Shown here: one piece after another, positions 18,270 through 26,628 of the stretch | How the letters are laid out: each line of letters opens with the position of its first letter | How positions within the stretch are numbered: position 1 is the first letter of the stretch | Notes under the pieces: generated by a model | What the model was told of the DNA's origin: nothing | Databases searched by the model: none | Seen by the model: only the letters and a program-made list of their open reading frames with translations | Source of the DNA: Paenibacillus sp. EZ-K15 | Lineage (GTDB): Bacteria; Bacillota; Bacilli; Paenibacillales; Paenibacillaceae | Direction of reading: 5' to 3' | Length of the DNA stretch: 64,000 bases | Assembly (NCBI RefSeq): GCF_002573715.1 | Contig: NZ_PDHM01000012.1 | Span: 249,368 to 313,367, forward strand | Made by a program: the position numbers and the translations under genes

Positions 18270-18563
18270 ATGCAAGAATGGTTTGCCTCGCACCCACTCA
18301 TCTCTTATATCGTGATTTTTGTGCTGATCACCTACGTTTATAACAAGGTATTCCGGGTGAAGCAGAAGCTCCCTCTGTTGAAGGAGATTCTCCTGTATAT
18401 CTTGATGGCCTTGGGCTCGGCGATACTGCTTGTGTTTCAGATTGATAAGCTGCCGATTATCCAGTGCTTGTTAGTAGCTGTGGCATTGATGCTGATGGTG
18501 CGTATTCGATATTTTGTTGAAGATCGTCAGAAGAAGAAGGCTCAAACCGAGCCGAAGTCATAA
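18270..18563 (+). CDS. ylaH: YlaH-like membrane protein
   Basis: A 97-residue protein with three hydrophobic segments and a basic C-terminus (RQKKKAQTEPKS). The sequence LPLLKEILLYILMALGSAILL resembles the YlaH family of Bacilli, of unknown function. The frame is open from TTG 18246, but AAAAGGAG at 18253-18260 fits the ATG at 18270. It follows typA as in Bacillus, and both are probably on one transcript. Confidence 0.82.
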   Translation: MQEWFASHPLISYIVIFVLITYVYNKVFRVKQKLPLLKEILLYILMALGSAILLVFQIDKLPIIQCLLVAVALMLMVRIRYFVEDRQKKKAQTEPKS

Positions 18564-18652
18564 GCTTTGTAGAAATTTAGCAACTCAGGTAACAACCATA
18601 CGGCAACTTTTTGTCAGTCCCCATCGTTTATAAGAGAGAGAAGTCAACCAAG

Positions 18653-18691
18653 GTCCGGTAAATGCTTCGAAATTTGAAGCGTTTATCGGAC
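18653..18691. repeat. 39-bp imperfect inverted repeat before the LCP gene
   Basis: GTCCG-TAAA-GCTTC is mirrored as GAAGC-TTTA-CGGAC around a 7-nt AT-rich centre, with single-base interruptions. No T-run follows, so it is more likely an operator or leader hairpin than a terminator. It ends 35 nt before the start codon. Confidence 0.6.
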
Positions 18692-18726
18692 ATTCATCTA
18701 ATTTGAATGAAATAAGGTGTTATGAT

Positions 18727-19836
18727 ATGAATCCTACTCATACCAATCTCCCTCCGAGAGCCAAAAGTGGGGGGAAGGGCAAGAAACAGCCAGTTCCAAA
18801 AAAGAAAAAAAGCGCATGGAAATCATTTTTTAAATTCATTCTTATCGTCTTGTTAATCGCAGTAATCTCTGCAGCAGGTTATGCCGGGTACTTGCTCTTC
18901 AAGGGCAATGAGATCATTGAGAAAAGCGGGATTGATAAACCTGTAGCTCCAGGACAATCTGCAAAAGAAAAACCGATTACGGTGCTTCTCTTGGGAACGG
19001 ATCATCGCCCGGAGACGGGGACTTACTTGACGGATGTGGTCATGGTTGCCACCATGCATCCGGAAACTAATACGTCGACGCTGGTTTCTCTGCCGCGGGA
19101 CACGCTGATTGAACTCGAAGGATACAAAGCGAGTAAACTGAACGCTTATTATCCAAGGTTTAAAGCGGCCTACAACGCTGCGGAGAAAAAGGCACCGGGC
19201 AGCGGCATTCCAGCTGAAGAAGAAATGAAAGTCATGATGAGCAAGTATCTTGGCGTTAATATCGACTATGTAACGGTTATTGATTTCCAGGGATTCCGTG
19301 ATGTGGTGGACACCTTTGGCGGCGTAGATGTTAACGTTCAATACAATATGTGTTACCGCGATACGGCCGACGGGACCGACATTAACCTCACTGTGGGTCC
19401 TCAGAAGCTGGATGGCAAGAAGGCGCTGGATTATGTTCGTTACCGTAAATCGAGTAAAAGCTGTTCGCCGAAAACGAAGGAGTCAAGCGATTTTGAACGT
19501 AATGCTCGCCAAAGCGAAGTATTGCATTCCCTGCTCGATAAGATGAAGACGCTTGGAGGCGTTGCAAAGGTGGGCAATGCTCTGGATGCGGTCAGCGATA
19601 ACATGACCACTGATTTCGAGCAGGAGCAGATTCGAAATTTGATTGCGACTTATTATGATATCGGAAAAGATGATGTGAAATTCATGCCGGTTACAGGCAA
19701 TTGGAAGAGCCCTTATGTATATATAAGCAGCAGCGAGCTGGATGCAGCCAGACAAGCGCTGCAAGACGAGCTTGCCGGCAAGCATAACGCTGGCGAGCAG
19801 CAGGGGACAGAAGCGGATTCTGCAACAACTCCGTGA
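18727..19836 (+). CDS. LytR-CpsA-Psr (LCP) family wall polymer ligase
   Basis: LCP enzymes attach teichoic acid or other phosphate-linked polymers from lipid carriers to peptidoglycan. The 369-residue protein has a basic cytoplasmic start (KKQPVPKKKKSAWKS), one membrane helix (about residues 37-60), then the LCP domain with LLLGTDHRPETGTYLTD, TLVSLPRDTLIEL and YVRYRK, where the arginines and aspartates that bind the pyrophosphate are found. A TTG at 18703 is in frame, but AAGGTG fits the ATG at 18727. No wall-polymer genes flank it. The C-terminal 25 residues are polar and low in complexity. Confidence 0.9.
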   Translation: MNPTHTNLPPRAKSGGKGKKQPVPKKKKSAWKSFFKFILIVLLIAVISAAGYAGYLLFKGNEIIEKSGIDKPVAPGQSAKEKPITVLLLGTDHRPETGTYLTDVVMVATMHPETNTSTLVSLPRDTLIELEGYKASKLNAYYPRFKAAYNAAEKKAPGSGIPAEEEMKVMMSKYLGVNIDYVTVIDFQGFRDVVDTFGGVDVNVQYNMCYRDTADGTDINLTVGPQKLDGKKALDYVRYRKSSKSCSPKTKESSDFERNARQSEVLHSLLDKMKTLGGVAKVGNALDAVSDNMTTDFEQEQIRNLIATYYDIGKDDVKFMPVTGNWKSPYVYISSSELDAARQALQDELAGKHNAGEQQGTEADSATTP

Positions 19837-19839
19837 CAA

Positions 19840-19869
19840 TTGAAGGCAAGTTTTATTGTATGCTATAAT
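19840..19869 (+). promoter_or_regulatory. possible promoter of the small ORF at 19912
   Basis: TTGAAG at 19840-19845 and TATAAT at 19864-19869 are separated by 18 nt, starting right after the LCP stop codon. Confidence 0.5.
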
Positions 19870-19911
19870 ACAATGTATCAGATGGAGATCATTGTACAGG
19901 AGGCCGAAGGC

Positions 19912-20190
19912 ATGTCCTACCTTATGATGCATACGACACAACCATTGATCTGTAATCGGCAGACTGATTACTCTGCCCATGCATTTGTGCGAGCAGATTC
20001 CATTTGGGGATGGGAGCCTTTCAGATGTCATCCTTCTGATTCCATGTCTTCTCAGGCGTGTTCATTCGACATGGGTGTCAATTTCACACCGAACAGGCTA
20101 CAGAACTCTGAATATGATACGGGTCATGTCACTGGCGAAGCAGAAATGCTCGTTAGTGGCGTTGTTATGACCTTAAAAAAAGCCCAGTGA
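19912..20190 (+). CDS. small hypothetical protein, 92 residues
   Basis: I do not recognise this protein. The frame is open from 19840, but ACAGGAGG at 19897-19904 is ideally spaced for ATG 19912, and a promoter-like pair lies in front. The product starts MSYLMMHTTQPLICNRQTD, has three cysteines, no membrane segment, and ends in LKKAQ. Its stop codon falls inside the 5' arm of a strong terminator, so the last codons are shared with the hairpin. The Shine-Dalgarno, promoter and terminator together support a real small gene; the absence of a known family keeps the confidence moderate. Confidence 0.5.
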   Translation: MSYLMMHTTQPLICNRQTDYSAHAFVRADSIWGWEPFRCHPSDSMSSQACSFDMGVNFTPNRLQNSEYDTGHVTGEAEMLVSGVVMTLKKAQ

Positions 20191-20208
20191 GCTTCACTGG
20201 GCTTTTTT
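20175..20208. terminator. bidirectional terminator
   Basis: AAAAAAAGCCCAGTGA pairs with TCACTGGGCTTTTTT. It serves the plus-strand small gene and could also stop the minus-strand lipoprotein gene. Confidence 0.92.
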
Positions 20209-20295
20209 GTATGAAATTTGGAACTAGGTGACGGACAAACTCGGGTAATGACAGGATTTGTCTTCTGCTGATTAGCGAGTTCACCCTCAAGTTGC

Positions 20296-20958
20296 CTATT
20301 TATTATGGTGTGGATTGGCTGGTACATGGCCTCGGTTATTCGGTTTTACCGTTTGAGTACCGTTTTGCTGTACATTCCCGTCTCGCGGCGTTACATCTTT
20401 AGGCAACTGAGGAATGATGCGGCCTACGATGTCAGCGAGTTCACTGGCAAGTCCTGAAACAGGATGACCCTCCTGAATATGCCGGCCAAGATCGGCAATC
20501 CGGTTTGCAACGTCCAAATCAGCGGTAACAAGTGCATTGGCACCTGCCGGATCAGATTGAAGGGCTTCCGCGACTGTGTATTTAATGGTTCCGACTTCCG
20601 CACGATCTAAATTTCCATCTACATTCAGCCCGACGACAGCCGTTTTGCCCATGACAACACAGTTCGCGTTTTTAACGCCGGGCACCCTCTCGGCAAGTGA
20701 TTTCAGGTGATTCGCGGTTGTAGCGTCGACTTGTCCGTTGTTATCATTTATGTTGCCGACTCGTCCCGTATTCGTGTTATCCGGAGTTGTGCCCTCTACA
20801 TTGTTAGGGGTATAACCTCTGTTTCCATTCATGTTGCGGACACTGTTAGCAGTAGTTCCATTGGTTTTACCACGAGGAGAGGGTGATGCATTGTGATTGG
20901 CGGTCCCGCAGCCTGCGAGCAACAACACCGTTAGCATTATGGATAGAGCAGCTCTCAT
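20296..20958 (-). CDS. ylaJ: YhcN/YlaJ family sporulation lipoprotein
   Basis: A 220-residue lipoprotein. The signal peptide ends in the lipobox LLAGC (Cys17), followed by about 60 Asn/Gly/Thr-rich residues and a YhcN/YlaJ domain (about residues 80-170: ANHLKSLAERVPGVKNANCVV, then VGLNVDG and a TVAEALQSD segment). Family members are found on the spore inner membrane or cortex region and affect germination. AAAGGA precedes the ATG. It is near typA-ylaH and phoH (ylaK), matching the B. subtilis yla neighbourhood. Confidence 0.88.
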   Translation of the reverse strand: MRAALSIMLTVLLLAGCGTANHNASPSPRGKTNGTTANSVRNMNGNRGYTPNNVEGTTPDNTNTGRVGNINDNNGQVDATTANHLKSLAERVPGVKNANCVVMGKTAVVGLNVDGNLDRAEVGTIKYTVAEALQSDPAGANALVTADLDVANRIADLGRHIQEGHPVSGLASELADIVGRIIPQLPKDVTPRDGNVQQNGTQTVKPNNRGHVPANPHHNK

Positions 20959-21075
20959 AGATTGATCTGTCCTTTCGTAGTATAGTTCACTAAATGACTC
21001 CAGTCGCTACGCTTATTATGTCCGGGACGGAAAGGTTTATGTGTGTACCTGATGAAGAAGCAGTGGAGGGATAAG

Positions 21076-22407
21076 ATGAAAAAAATATTTGTGCTGGATA
21101 CGAACGTATTACTTCATGATCCTCAGTCGATTTATGCATTCGATGAGCATGAAGTCATCATTCCTGCGGTGGTTCTTGAAGAGATTGACTCGAAGAAGCG
21201 AAATGCGGATGAAATCGGCCGCAACGCCCGTACGGTCTCCCGATTGCTTGATGGGATAAGAGAACAAGGTCATCTTCATGACGGGGTTCTTCTGGAGAAT
21301 GGCGGGACATTGAAGGTTGAGCTTAATCATCGCAGCTTCGTCAAGGTACAGGAGTTATTTAGCGAAGCATCCAACGACAACCGGATATTGGCTGTCGCGT
21401 TAAATTATAAATTGGAGGAGGAGCCGAAGGAGGACGGAAGACTCGTCGTTCTGGTCAGCAAGGATGTGCTTGTTCGAATTAAGGCCGATGTGCTCGGATT
21501 AACGGCAGAGGATTATCTATCGGACCGTACAGCCGATCCCAGTGAATTGTATCCTGGATTCTCTACCCTAAAGGTTCACCCTTCGGTGATTGATGAATTC
21601 TACAGCTATCGTTATTTGCCGATTAAACCTCTTCAATTGTCTTATCCGCTTTATCCGCATGAATTTGTTATTCTGAAGGATGAGATGGGGTCAGGAAAGT
21701 CTGCCCTCCTTCATGTGAATGAGGATGCAACTAGATTGGAGCCCCTCCATTTAAGCAATGAACCTGTTTGGGGCATCAGCGCCCGAAATGCCCAACAGCG
21801 TATGGCGATTGAGCTTCTTCTGAATGACGATATTCCGCTAGTCACCATTACCGGGAAAGCCGGAACGGGAAAAACCTTGTTGGCTTTGGCAGCAGGCCTT
21901 TCCAAGGTGGAGGATGAGCATAAATACAAAAAACTGCTGATTGCGCGTCCGGTCGTTCCGATGGGGAAGGATATCGGTTATTTGCCTGGGGAAAAGGAAG
22001 AGAAATTAAGACCATGGATGCAGCCGATATATGACAATCTGGAATATTTGTTCGACACCAAAAAATCGGGTGATATTGATAAAATATTGATGGGACTCGG
22101 CAGCATCCAGGTGGAAGCCCTGACTTATATCCGGGGCCGCTCGATACCCGGTCAGTTCATCATTGTGGATGAGGCTCAAAACTTATCCCGTCATGAGGTC
22201 AAGACGATTGTTTCCCGGGCGGGAGAAGGGAGTAAGGTGATCCTGATGGGAGATCCGGAGCAGATTGATCATCCTTACCTGGATGCTGTAAGTAATGGGC
22301 TGACCTATGTGGTTGAACGCTTCAAGCAAGAAAATCTGAGCGGGCATATTACGCTGACAAAAGGGGAACGATCCAAGCTGGCTCAGCTGGCTGCCGACTT
22401 GTTGTAA
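21076..22407 (+). CDS. ylaK: PhoH-like ATPase with PIN domain (YlaK)
   Basis: A 443-residue PIN-PhoH fusion. The PIN ribonuclease-like domain opens the protein (FVLDTNVLLHDP, with further acids near EIDSKKR and SNDNRILAVAL). The PhoH ATPase domain has Walker A GKAGTGKTLLALAAG and Walker B FIIVDEAQN. PIN-PhoH proteins of other bacteria act as RNA helicase/ribonucleases; this activity has not been shown here. The frame opens at 21043, but GTGGAGGG fits ATG 21076, giving MKKIFVLDTNV, close to B. subtilis YlaK in length. Confidence 0.93.
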   Translation: MKKIFVLDTNVLLHDPQSIYAFDEHEVIIPAVVLEEIDSKKRNADEIGRNARTVSRLLDGIREQGHLHDGVLLENGGTLKVELNHRSFVKVQELFSEASNDNRILAVALNYKLEEEPKEDGRLVVLVSKDVLVRIKADVLGLTAEDYLSDRTADPSELYPGFSTLKVHPSVIDEFYSYRYLPIKPLQLSYPLYPHEFVILKDEMGSGKSALLHVNEDATRLEPLHLSNEPVWGISARNAQQRMAIELLLNDDIPLVTITGKAGTGKTLLALAAGLSKVEDEHKYKKLLIARPVVPMGKDIGYLPGEKEEKLRPWMQPIYDNLEYLFDTKKSGDIDKILMGLGSIQVEALTYIRGRSIPGQFIIVDEAQNLSRHEVKTIVSRAGEGSKVILMGDPEQIDHPYLDAVSNGLTYVVERFKQENLSGHITLTKGERSKLAQLAADLL

Positions 22408-22452
22408 TCATATATTTCCCGAGAAATGATACCGCAAAGTAACTTGTATGAT

Positions 22453-22487
22453 AAAGACTGTTCAAGACTCATAGGACAGTCTTTTTT
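22453..22487 (+). terminator. terminator after ylaK
   Basis: AAAGACTGT pairs with ACAGTCTTT and is followed by a T-run. Confidence 0.85.
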
Positions 22488-22605
22488 CCTTCCCATCGTT
22501 AATTAGTAAAATCTGGACTAGATAATTAACAAAAAAGATAGGACAAGAGCACTAGAAGTTTGGTAAAATAAGGGCATGCGACTATTGAAGGAGTGAAGAT
22601 GGGAT

Positions 22606-23859
22606 ATGAAGCGGAAGAAATATTGGTTCTTATTTGCCATTTTACTGTTGTCTTTATCCAGTTTATCTCCCAGCTTTGACTTCACTCACCATACTAGACG
22701 AGAGCCCCCGGGGGATGAACCGAATCCTCCGCAGCAAAGACCGGAGGTACCGGAGACTGATCTGGGCCCGATCAAGGTCGGTGTTCAGTTAAACACGGAT
22801 GAACTGAGACAACTTAAAGCTCTTAATGAGCGTTTTATGGAAGAGACCGGTGCTGAGATTGAAATCACGCCTCTGGAAACGAGTGAAACACAGAAAGAGT
22901 CGTTTCTGCTCGAGATGTCCCTTGGTGAAGGACCTGATATTGTATTAACGGATTCATACTTTATTAAAGCGCTTGCAATGAGTGGCTGCTTACTGCCTGT
23001 TGATGCTTCTCAAGGCACAATGCCAGGCGAAGATATCTTGAATGGTCTTCTGCCGTCGCTGCAGTGGAACGGGTATCAATGGGGAATGCCGTTTGATATA
23101 GACCCCTATATTATGACTTGGCAGACCAAGGGAAAGGGCGGCGAACCATTTAAAGTGCCAGAGAGCCGTCAGGCGTGGCAGGAATATTTGGAGCGGCATA
23201 AGGTAAGCCCTGTCCTCTCATTTGACTGGAATGATCCTTATGCTTTCGGTGCGGCGGTTCATTTGCTCGAAGGTGATCCCTCCAAGCCGGATCAAGAGGT
23301 CCTCGATATGCTGATTCGCAATCATGGAAGAGTGACAGAATCAGCGCAAGGATCGACAGAGGCAGACGTTAATGGCCAAGAGTCGACCATCTCCGGTAAG
23401 GTGGAAGCAGCCGTGTTCATCCAGCCGTATTCAAGCTTTTCAGATCAAGAGGCCGATGGAGTGTCGCTTGCATTGGCGATGGGGAAGGCGCATCTTGATA
23501 CGCCGGTTGTCCGAACTCGAAGTTTTGCGGTTGCCGCACACACGGAATCATCGGCGCTTGCCATGAAATGGATTACGTATATGACTGGCAAAGCGATGCA
23601 GCGTGAATGGAGCAGAGCGGCAGGAACGCTGCCCGTTATTTCCGAGTTGTATGTCATGGGTACAAACCTAAGTGATCGGGGCATTTGGCAAAAAGCGGCC
23701 GTTCCAGCCCAGGTGCTGCTCTCTCGAAATGAGCCGGCCGCTTTGAATTTTGGTGATTCGGAAGGTTTTCAAACATATGGCCAAGCAGCAAATCGATTGC
23801 TGCTTGGCGAAATCACGATCCAACAATATATGGAATTGTACTCGTCTCCTCAACCTTAA
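22606..23859 (+). CDS. extracellular solute-binding protein, orphan
   Basis: A 417-residue protein with the fold signature of family 1 (sugar-type) ABC binding proteins: the early LNERFMEETGAEIEI strand-helix, EGPDIVLTDSY, NGYQWGMPFDIDPYIM and a KWITYMTG segment. The N-terminus is KRKKYWFLFAILLLSLSSLS, a good signal or anchor, followed by a Pro-rich stretch. There is no lipobox cysteine, unlike most Gram-positive binding proteins, and no permease or ATPase gene is nearby. It may be released, membrane-anchored by its uncleaved signal, or act as a sensor. GAAGGAGTGAAGATGGGAT precedes the ATG. Confidence 0.8.
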   Translation: MKRKKYWFLFAILLLSLSSLSPSFDFTHHTRREPPGDEPNPPQQRPEVPETDLGPIKVGVQLNTDELRQLKALNERFMEETGAEIEITPLETSETQKESFLLEMSLGEGPDIVLTDSYFIKALAMSGCLLPVDASQGTMPGEDILNGLLPSLQWNGYQWGMPFDIDPYIMTWQTKGKGGEPFKVPESRQAWQEYLERHKVSPVLSFDWNDPYAFGAAVHLLEGDPSKPDQEVLDMLIRNHGRVTESAQGSTEADVNGQESTISGKVEAAVFIQPYSSFSDQEADGVSLALAMGKAHLDTPVVRTRSFAVAAHTESSALAMKWITYMTGKAMQREWSRAAGTLPVISELYVMGTNLSDRGIWQKAAVPAQVLLSRNEPAALNFGDSEGFQTYGQAANRLLLGEITIQQYMELYSSPQP

Positions 23860-23892
23860 AAAAGCTGCCCAAGTGAAGGGCAGCTTTTTTTC
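23857..23892. terminator. bidirectional terminator
   Basis: AAAAAAGCTGCCC pairs with GGGCAGCTTTTTT around a 7-nt loop; it lies between convergent genes and touches the stop codon of the minus-strand gene. Confidence 0.92.
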
Positions 23893-25004
23893 TATAAATC
23901 CAGCTCCATCTTGACCACTAATCTTTGATCTTGGCTGGATACCTGCGTTGCTTTTAAGAAAGACACCAACTGTTTAGGATAAAAATTCATGTCGAATTCG
24001 TCCTGCAGGGCTTTGCGCGTGGTGTCAGGCAATTCCAGCCGATTGAACACGAGTTTGTCGACTTGAAACATGATGGCATTCTCCGGTTCGTTGATCACGG
24101 TGTATTTTCCTTCAATCAGCAGCGACAGATTTCCACTCTCACCGGAAGCTATTACTTTTCCGTCGTCAAAGTGGAAAGCAAAACTGTTAAAGATTTCATC
24201 TTCGGATCTTAAAAATGCGTTGAGATCGTCTTCATGGATATCGATGGTGTACTCCTTGCCGTTTGTTTTCAGCATATTCTTACTTCCTTGGACGAATTGC
24301 GGCAAGTTTTCCATGGCGTTAGCCAGAGCCTGGAAGTGCCGCTTTACTTCGTACAGCCCCACGTTCTCCCAATAAAGGGTGAACTCCTCAATCAACTTCT
24401 TCATGGCATCCGGGTTGCCGCTGGCTGTCAGTGCTCCGTCAACCCGCTGTTCAAGCGCCAGCACTCGTTCACGCTGTTTGACAAGGCTGTCCTTTACTTC
24501 GGCGAGCTGAGTTGTATTGCGTGCCGCTTCAGCCTGGGCGGAGGCAAGGGAGCGGTACTGATTCTTATATACCGCAAGTGTATCCCGGTCATTTTGAATG
24601 ATCATATCGTAAAAGTCCATGATCCGGAATAAACCGGCTAAGTCTTTTGCAGACAACAGCATAAAGAATAAATGATCCCGTTCACCCATGTAATAAGACC
24701 GAAGAACAGCACCTGCCCGATCGCGCCGGTCTTCGATACGCAAGCCCATATCCTGAATTTTGATTTGCAGTTCGCTCTGAAGTAGCTGCAATTCGGCGAT
24801 GCGTTTGGTTATCCGTTCGATTTCATGGTCGATCTCCACGATGGAGAGGCTGTCCTCCAGAAGTTTGCGCGCCTCGTCCGAATCAGGCATAACCGGGCTT
24901 ACATCCTGCTCGGAATATACCAGAGCGGGAGTCCCTATGAAGCAGAATAACAGGGTTATACACAGCATGACCGGGAGGAGAGTTTTTTTTACTCGTACAT
25001 TCAA
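23892..25004 (-). CDS. secreted coiled-coil protein (CwlO/PcsB N-terminal type)
   Basis: A 370-residue exported protein with a signal peptide (about residues 1-31, ending near ALVYS). A long coiled coil (about 55-190) follows with IAELQLLQSELQIKIQD and the RSYYMGERDHLFFMLLSAKDLAGLFRIMDF block typical of the regulatory coiled coil of CwlO/PcsB-type wall hydrolases. No NlpC/P60 or CHAP catalytic domain follows. Instead the last 170 residues form an unrecognised globular region. It may be a regulator or partner of wall hydrolases, by analogy. AAGGAGG is well spaced for a TTG start at 25004. Convergent with the orphan binding protein. Confidence 0.78.
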   Translation of the reverse strand: MNVRVKKTLLPVMLCITLLFCFIGTPALVYSEQDVSPVMPDSDEARKLLEDSLSIVEIDHEIERITKRIAELQLLQSELQIKIQDMGLRIEDRRDRAGAVLRSYYMGERDHLFFMLLSAKDLAGLFRIMDFYDMIIQNDRDTLAVYKNQYRSLASAQAEAARNTTQLAEVKDSLVKQRERVLALEQRVDGALTASGNPDAMKKLIEEFTLYWENVGLYEVKRHFQALANAMENLPQFVQGSKNMLKTNGKEYTIDIHEDDLNAFLRSEDEIFNSFAFHFDDGKVIASGESGNLSLLIEGKYTVINEPENAIMFQVDKLVFNRLELPDTTRKALQDEFDMNFYPKQLVSFLKATQVSSQDQRLVVKMELDL

Positions 25005-25114
25005 ACGGGAGTCCTCCTTGAATGGTTGTTAGTCGAAAGGAATCCAACCACTGTCTGTCCCTTCATTTTAACCAATATATGACGTATACGACTTAATTAT
25101 CAACCTTCAGGCAC

Positions 25115-25156
25115 TAAAAAAGCGATCCGGTCGCTAAAGCACCTGATCGCTCTTTT
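25115..25156 (-). terminator. terminator after the DUF2626 gene
   Basis: Read on the minus strand, GAGCGATC pairs with GATCGCTT and ends in a T-run. A second, larger inverted repeat (AAATCCACC/GGTGGATTT, 25185-25233) lies between it and the gene. Confidence 0.75.
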
Positions 25157-25259
25157 AAGTACTCTCGTTCTCTAATTGCAAGGAAAATCCACCAGCGGGC
25201 CTCTGTTTGTCCAGGTTGAGCGCCGGTGGATTTCAAGCATCGCTTGCATCATTTACCTA

Positions 25260-25496
25260 TTAGAGTGGTTTGCCCATAATGAAGACCGTCCAATAGCTAA
25301 AGCCTGTGAAGGTCACGATCATATAAGCCCAGAAGAGAAGAATATAGGTTCTCTCCGTGAATTTCAAATATCCCAGGATCACGAAAAATGCAGTCTGCAG
25401 GAAGAAAAGCAGTGCCATTTCAATATGATCTCCGGCAAAGGCCATCAACCCGATAGTGAGGGTGAAAAAGCCAAGGACTCGAAACATCCGTGCCAC
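25260..25496 (-). CDS. DUF2626 family membrane protein (YqgY-like)
   Basis: A 78-residue protein with three hydrophobic segments: FRVLGFFTLTIGLMAF, ALLFFLQTAFFVILGYLKF and ILLFWAYMIVTFTGFSYW. The pattern is that of the DUF2626 (YqgY) family, found in Bacilli, function unknown. The frame is open from 25544, but GAGGAGG is 8 nt before the GTG at 25496, giving the usual short N-terminus and the usual length. Confidence 0.85.
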   Translation of the reverse strand: MARMFRVLGFFTLTIGLMAFAGDHIEMALLFFLQTAFFVILGYLKFTERTYILLFWAYMIVTFTGFSYWTVFIMGKPL

Positions 25497-25837
25497 GATT
25501 ATATCCTCCTCTCGTATGTACGCACATAATGCTGCTATCAACATTATAGCGTTATGGCAAAAACGTGTAAACGCCTAACTCAAGAAAACCCTTTATTTTT
25601 TATTATTAACCAGAAGTAAGACATTGAATTCGTGAATAATTTGGACGAATCTCCCCTTTTCCCTTCGTAAGAGTATGATCTGTCTTCAAAATGGAAATAC
25701 ATTTTAGTATCAAATAGATTCTATGAACTCTATGAGAGGCATAGAAATGAATTAAGCAGTTTTTATACCCTATTCAGCAGCCGATTTACGGTATTGAAGA
25801 CGGTTATTTTAGGATGTCGTTAGGAGGGTTTTATGGT

Positions 25838-26488
25838 ATGTCAGCAGTGAGACAGGATGCATGGAGTGCAGAGGACGACCTAATTTTGGCGGAGGTGACT
25901 CTTCGTCATATTCGTGAGGGCAGCACTCAATTGGCTGCCTTTGAGGAAGTGGGAGAAAGAATCGGCCGGACATCGGCAGCTTGTGGATTTCGTTGGAATA
26001 GCTGCGTTCGCAAGAAATATGAGGATGCTATTAGCTTGGCGAAATCTCAGCGTCAAAAGAGAAGTTATTATAAAAAACAGCCTTCGGTAAGTGGACCGCA
26101 GGTTGCCGGCTTGGCTGCTCCGGAACTGGAGCACGATGTCTATAAGAATGATGGTGCAAGTGAAGAAACACTGTCCATCGATGCCGTTATCCGTTTCCTT
26201 CGTCAGTGGAAGGGCGGGCTTCAGGAAAGTTCACGTCAGTATAAATTGCTTGAGAAGAACTTGCGTGAAAAAGAAGATGAGCTTTCAAGACTCCGCAGTG
26301 AGAATCAAAGGTTATTGAAGGAAGTCAGCGAAGTGAAAACAGACTATCATGTGGTCAATGACGATTATAAGGCACTGATTCAGATCATGGATCGGGCACG
26401 CAGACTTGCTTTCTTAAATGAAGAAGACGAGGAGCTTAAAACACGCTTCAAAATGGACGCAAACGGTAATCTGGAACGAATCGAATAG
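25838..26488 (+). CDS. rsfA: RsfA-family prespore-specific transcription regulator
   Basis: A 216-residue regulator with a Myb/SANT-like DNA-binding domain at the N-terminus (AWSAEDDLILAEVTLRHIREG to GFRWNSCVRKKYEDAI) and a coiled coil in the C-terminal half (about residues 120-180). B. subtilis RsfA (YlbO) tunes sigma-F-dependent genes in the forespore. TTAGGAGG lies between two in-frame ATGs (25814 and 25838) and supports the second. The 340 nt upstream contain no gene I can support; they are AT-rich, with no clear forespore promoter. Next to panE, as ylbO is near ylbQ in Bacillus. Confidence 0.88.
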   Translation: MSAVRQDAWSAEDDLILAEVTLRHIREGSTQLAAFEEVGERIGRTSAACGFRWNSCVRKKYEDAISLAKSQRQKRSYYKKQPSVSGPQVAGLAAPELEHDVYKNDGASEETLSIDAVIRFLRQWKGGLQESSRQYKLLEKNLREKEDELSRLRSENQRLLKEVSEVKTDYHVVNDDYKALIQIMDRARRLAFLNEEDEELKTRFKMDANGNLERIE

Positions 26489-26512
26489 GTAAAGGTTATC
26501 TTGCTCTAGCCG

Positions 26513-26555
26513 TAACCCGCATTAGTGCATTCCATGCGCTTTGGCGGGTTATTTG
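26513..26555 (+). terminator. weak terminator after rsfA
   Basis: TAACCCGC pairs with GCGGGTTA over an inner partial stem, followed by TTTGTG only. Confidence 0.5.
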
Positions 26556-26628
26556 TGCGTATCGAGGATTATTCTGATATATACTAGGACTAGTACTTCG
26601 TGGTTGATTACAATAATGGGGGATTATT

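Noticed and set aside
25176..25529. A 117-codon plus-strand frame
   Set aside because: It is antisense to the DUF2626 gene, which has a clear family match and Shine-Dalgarno.
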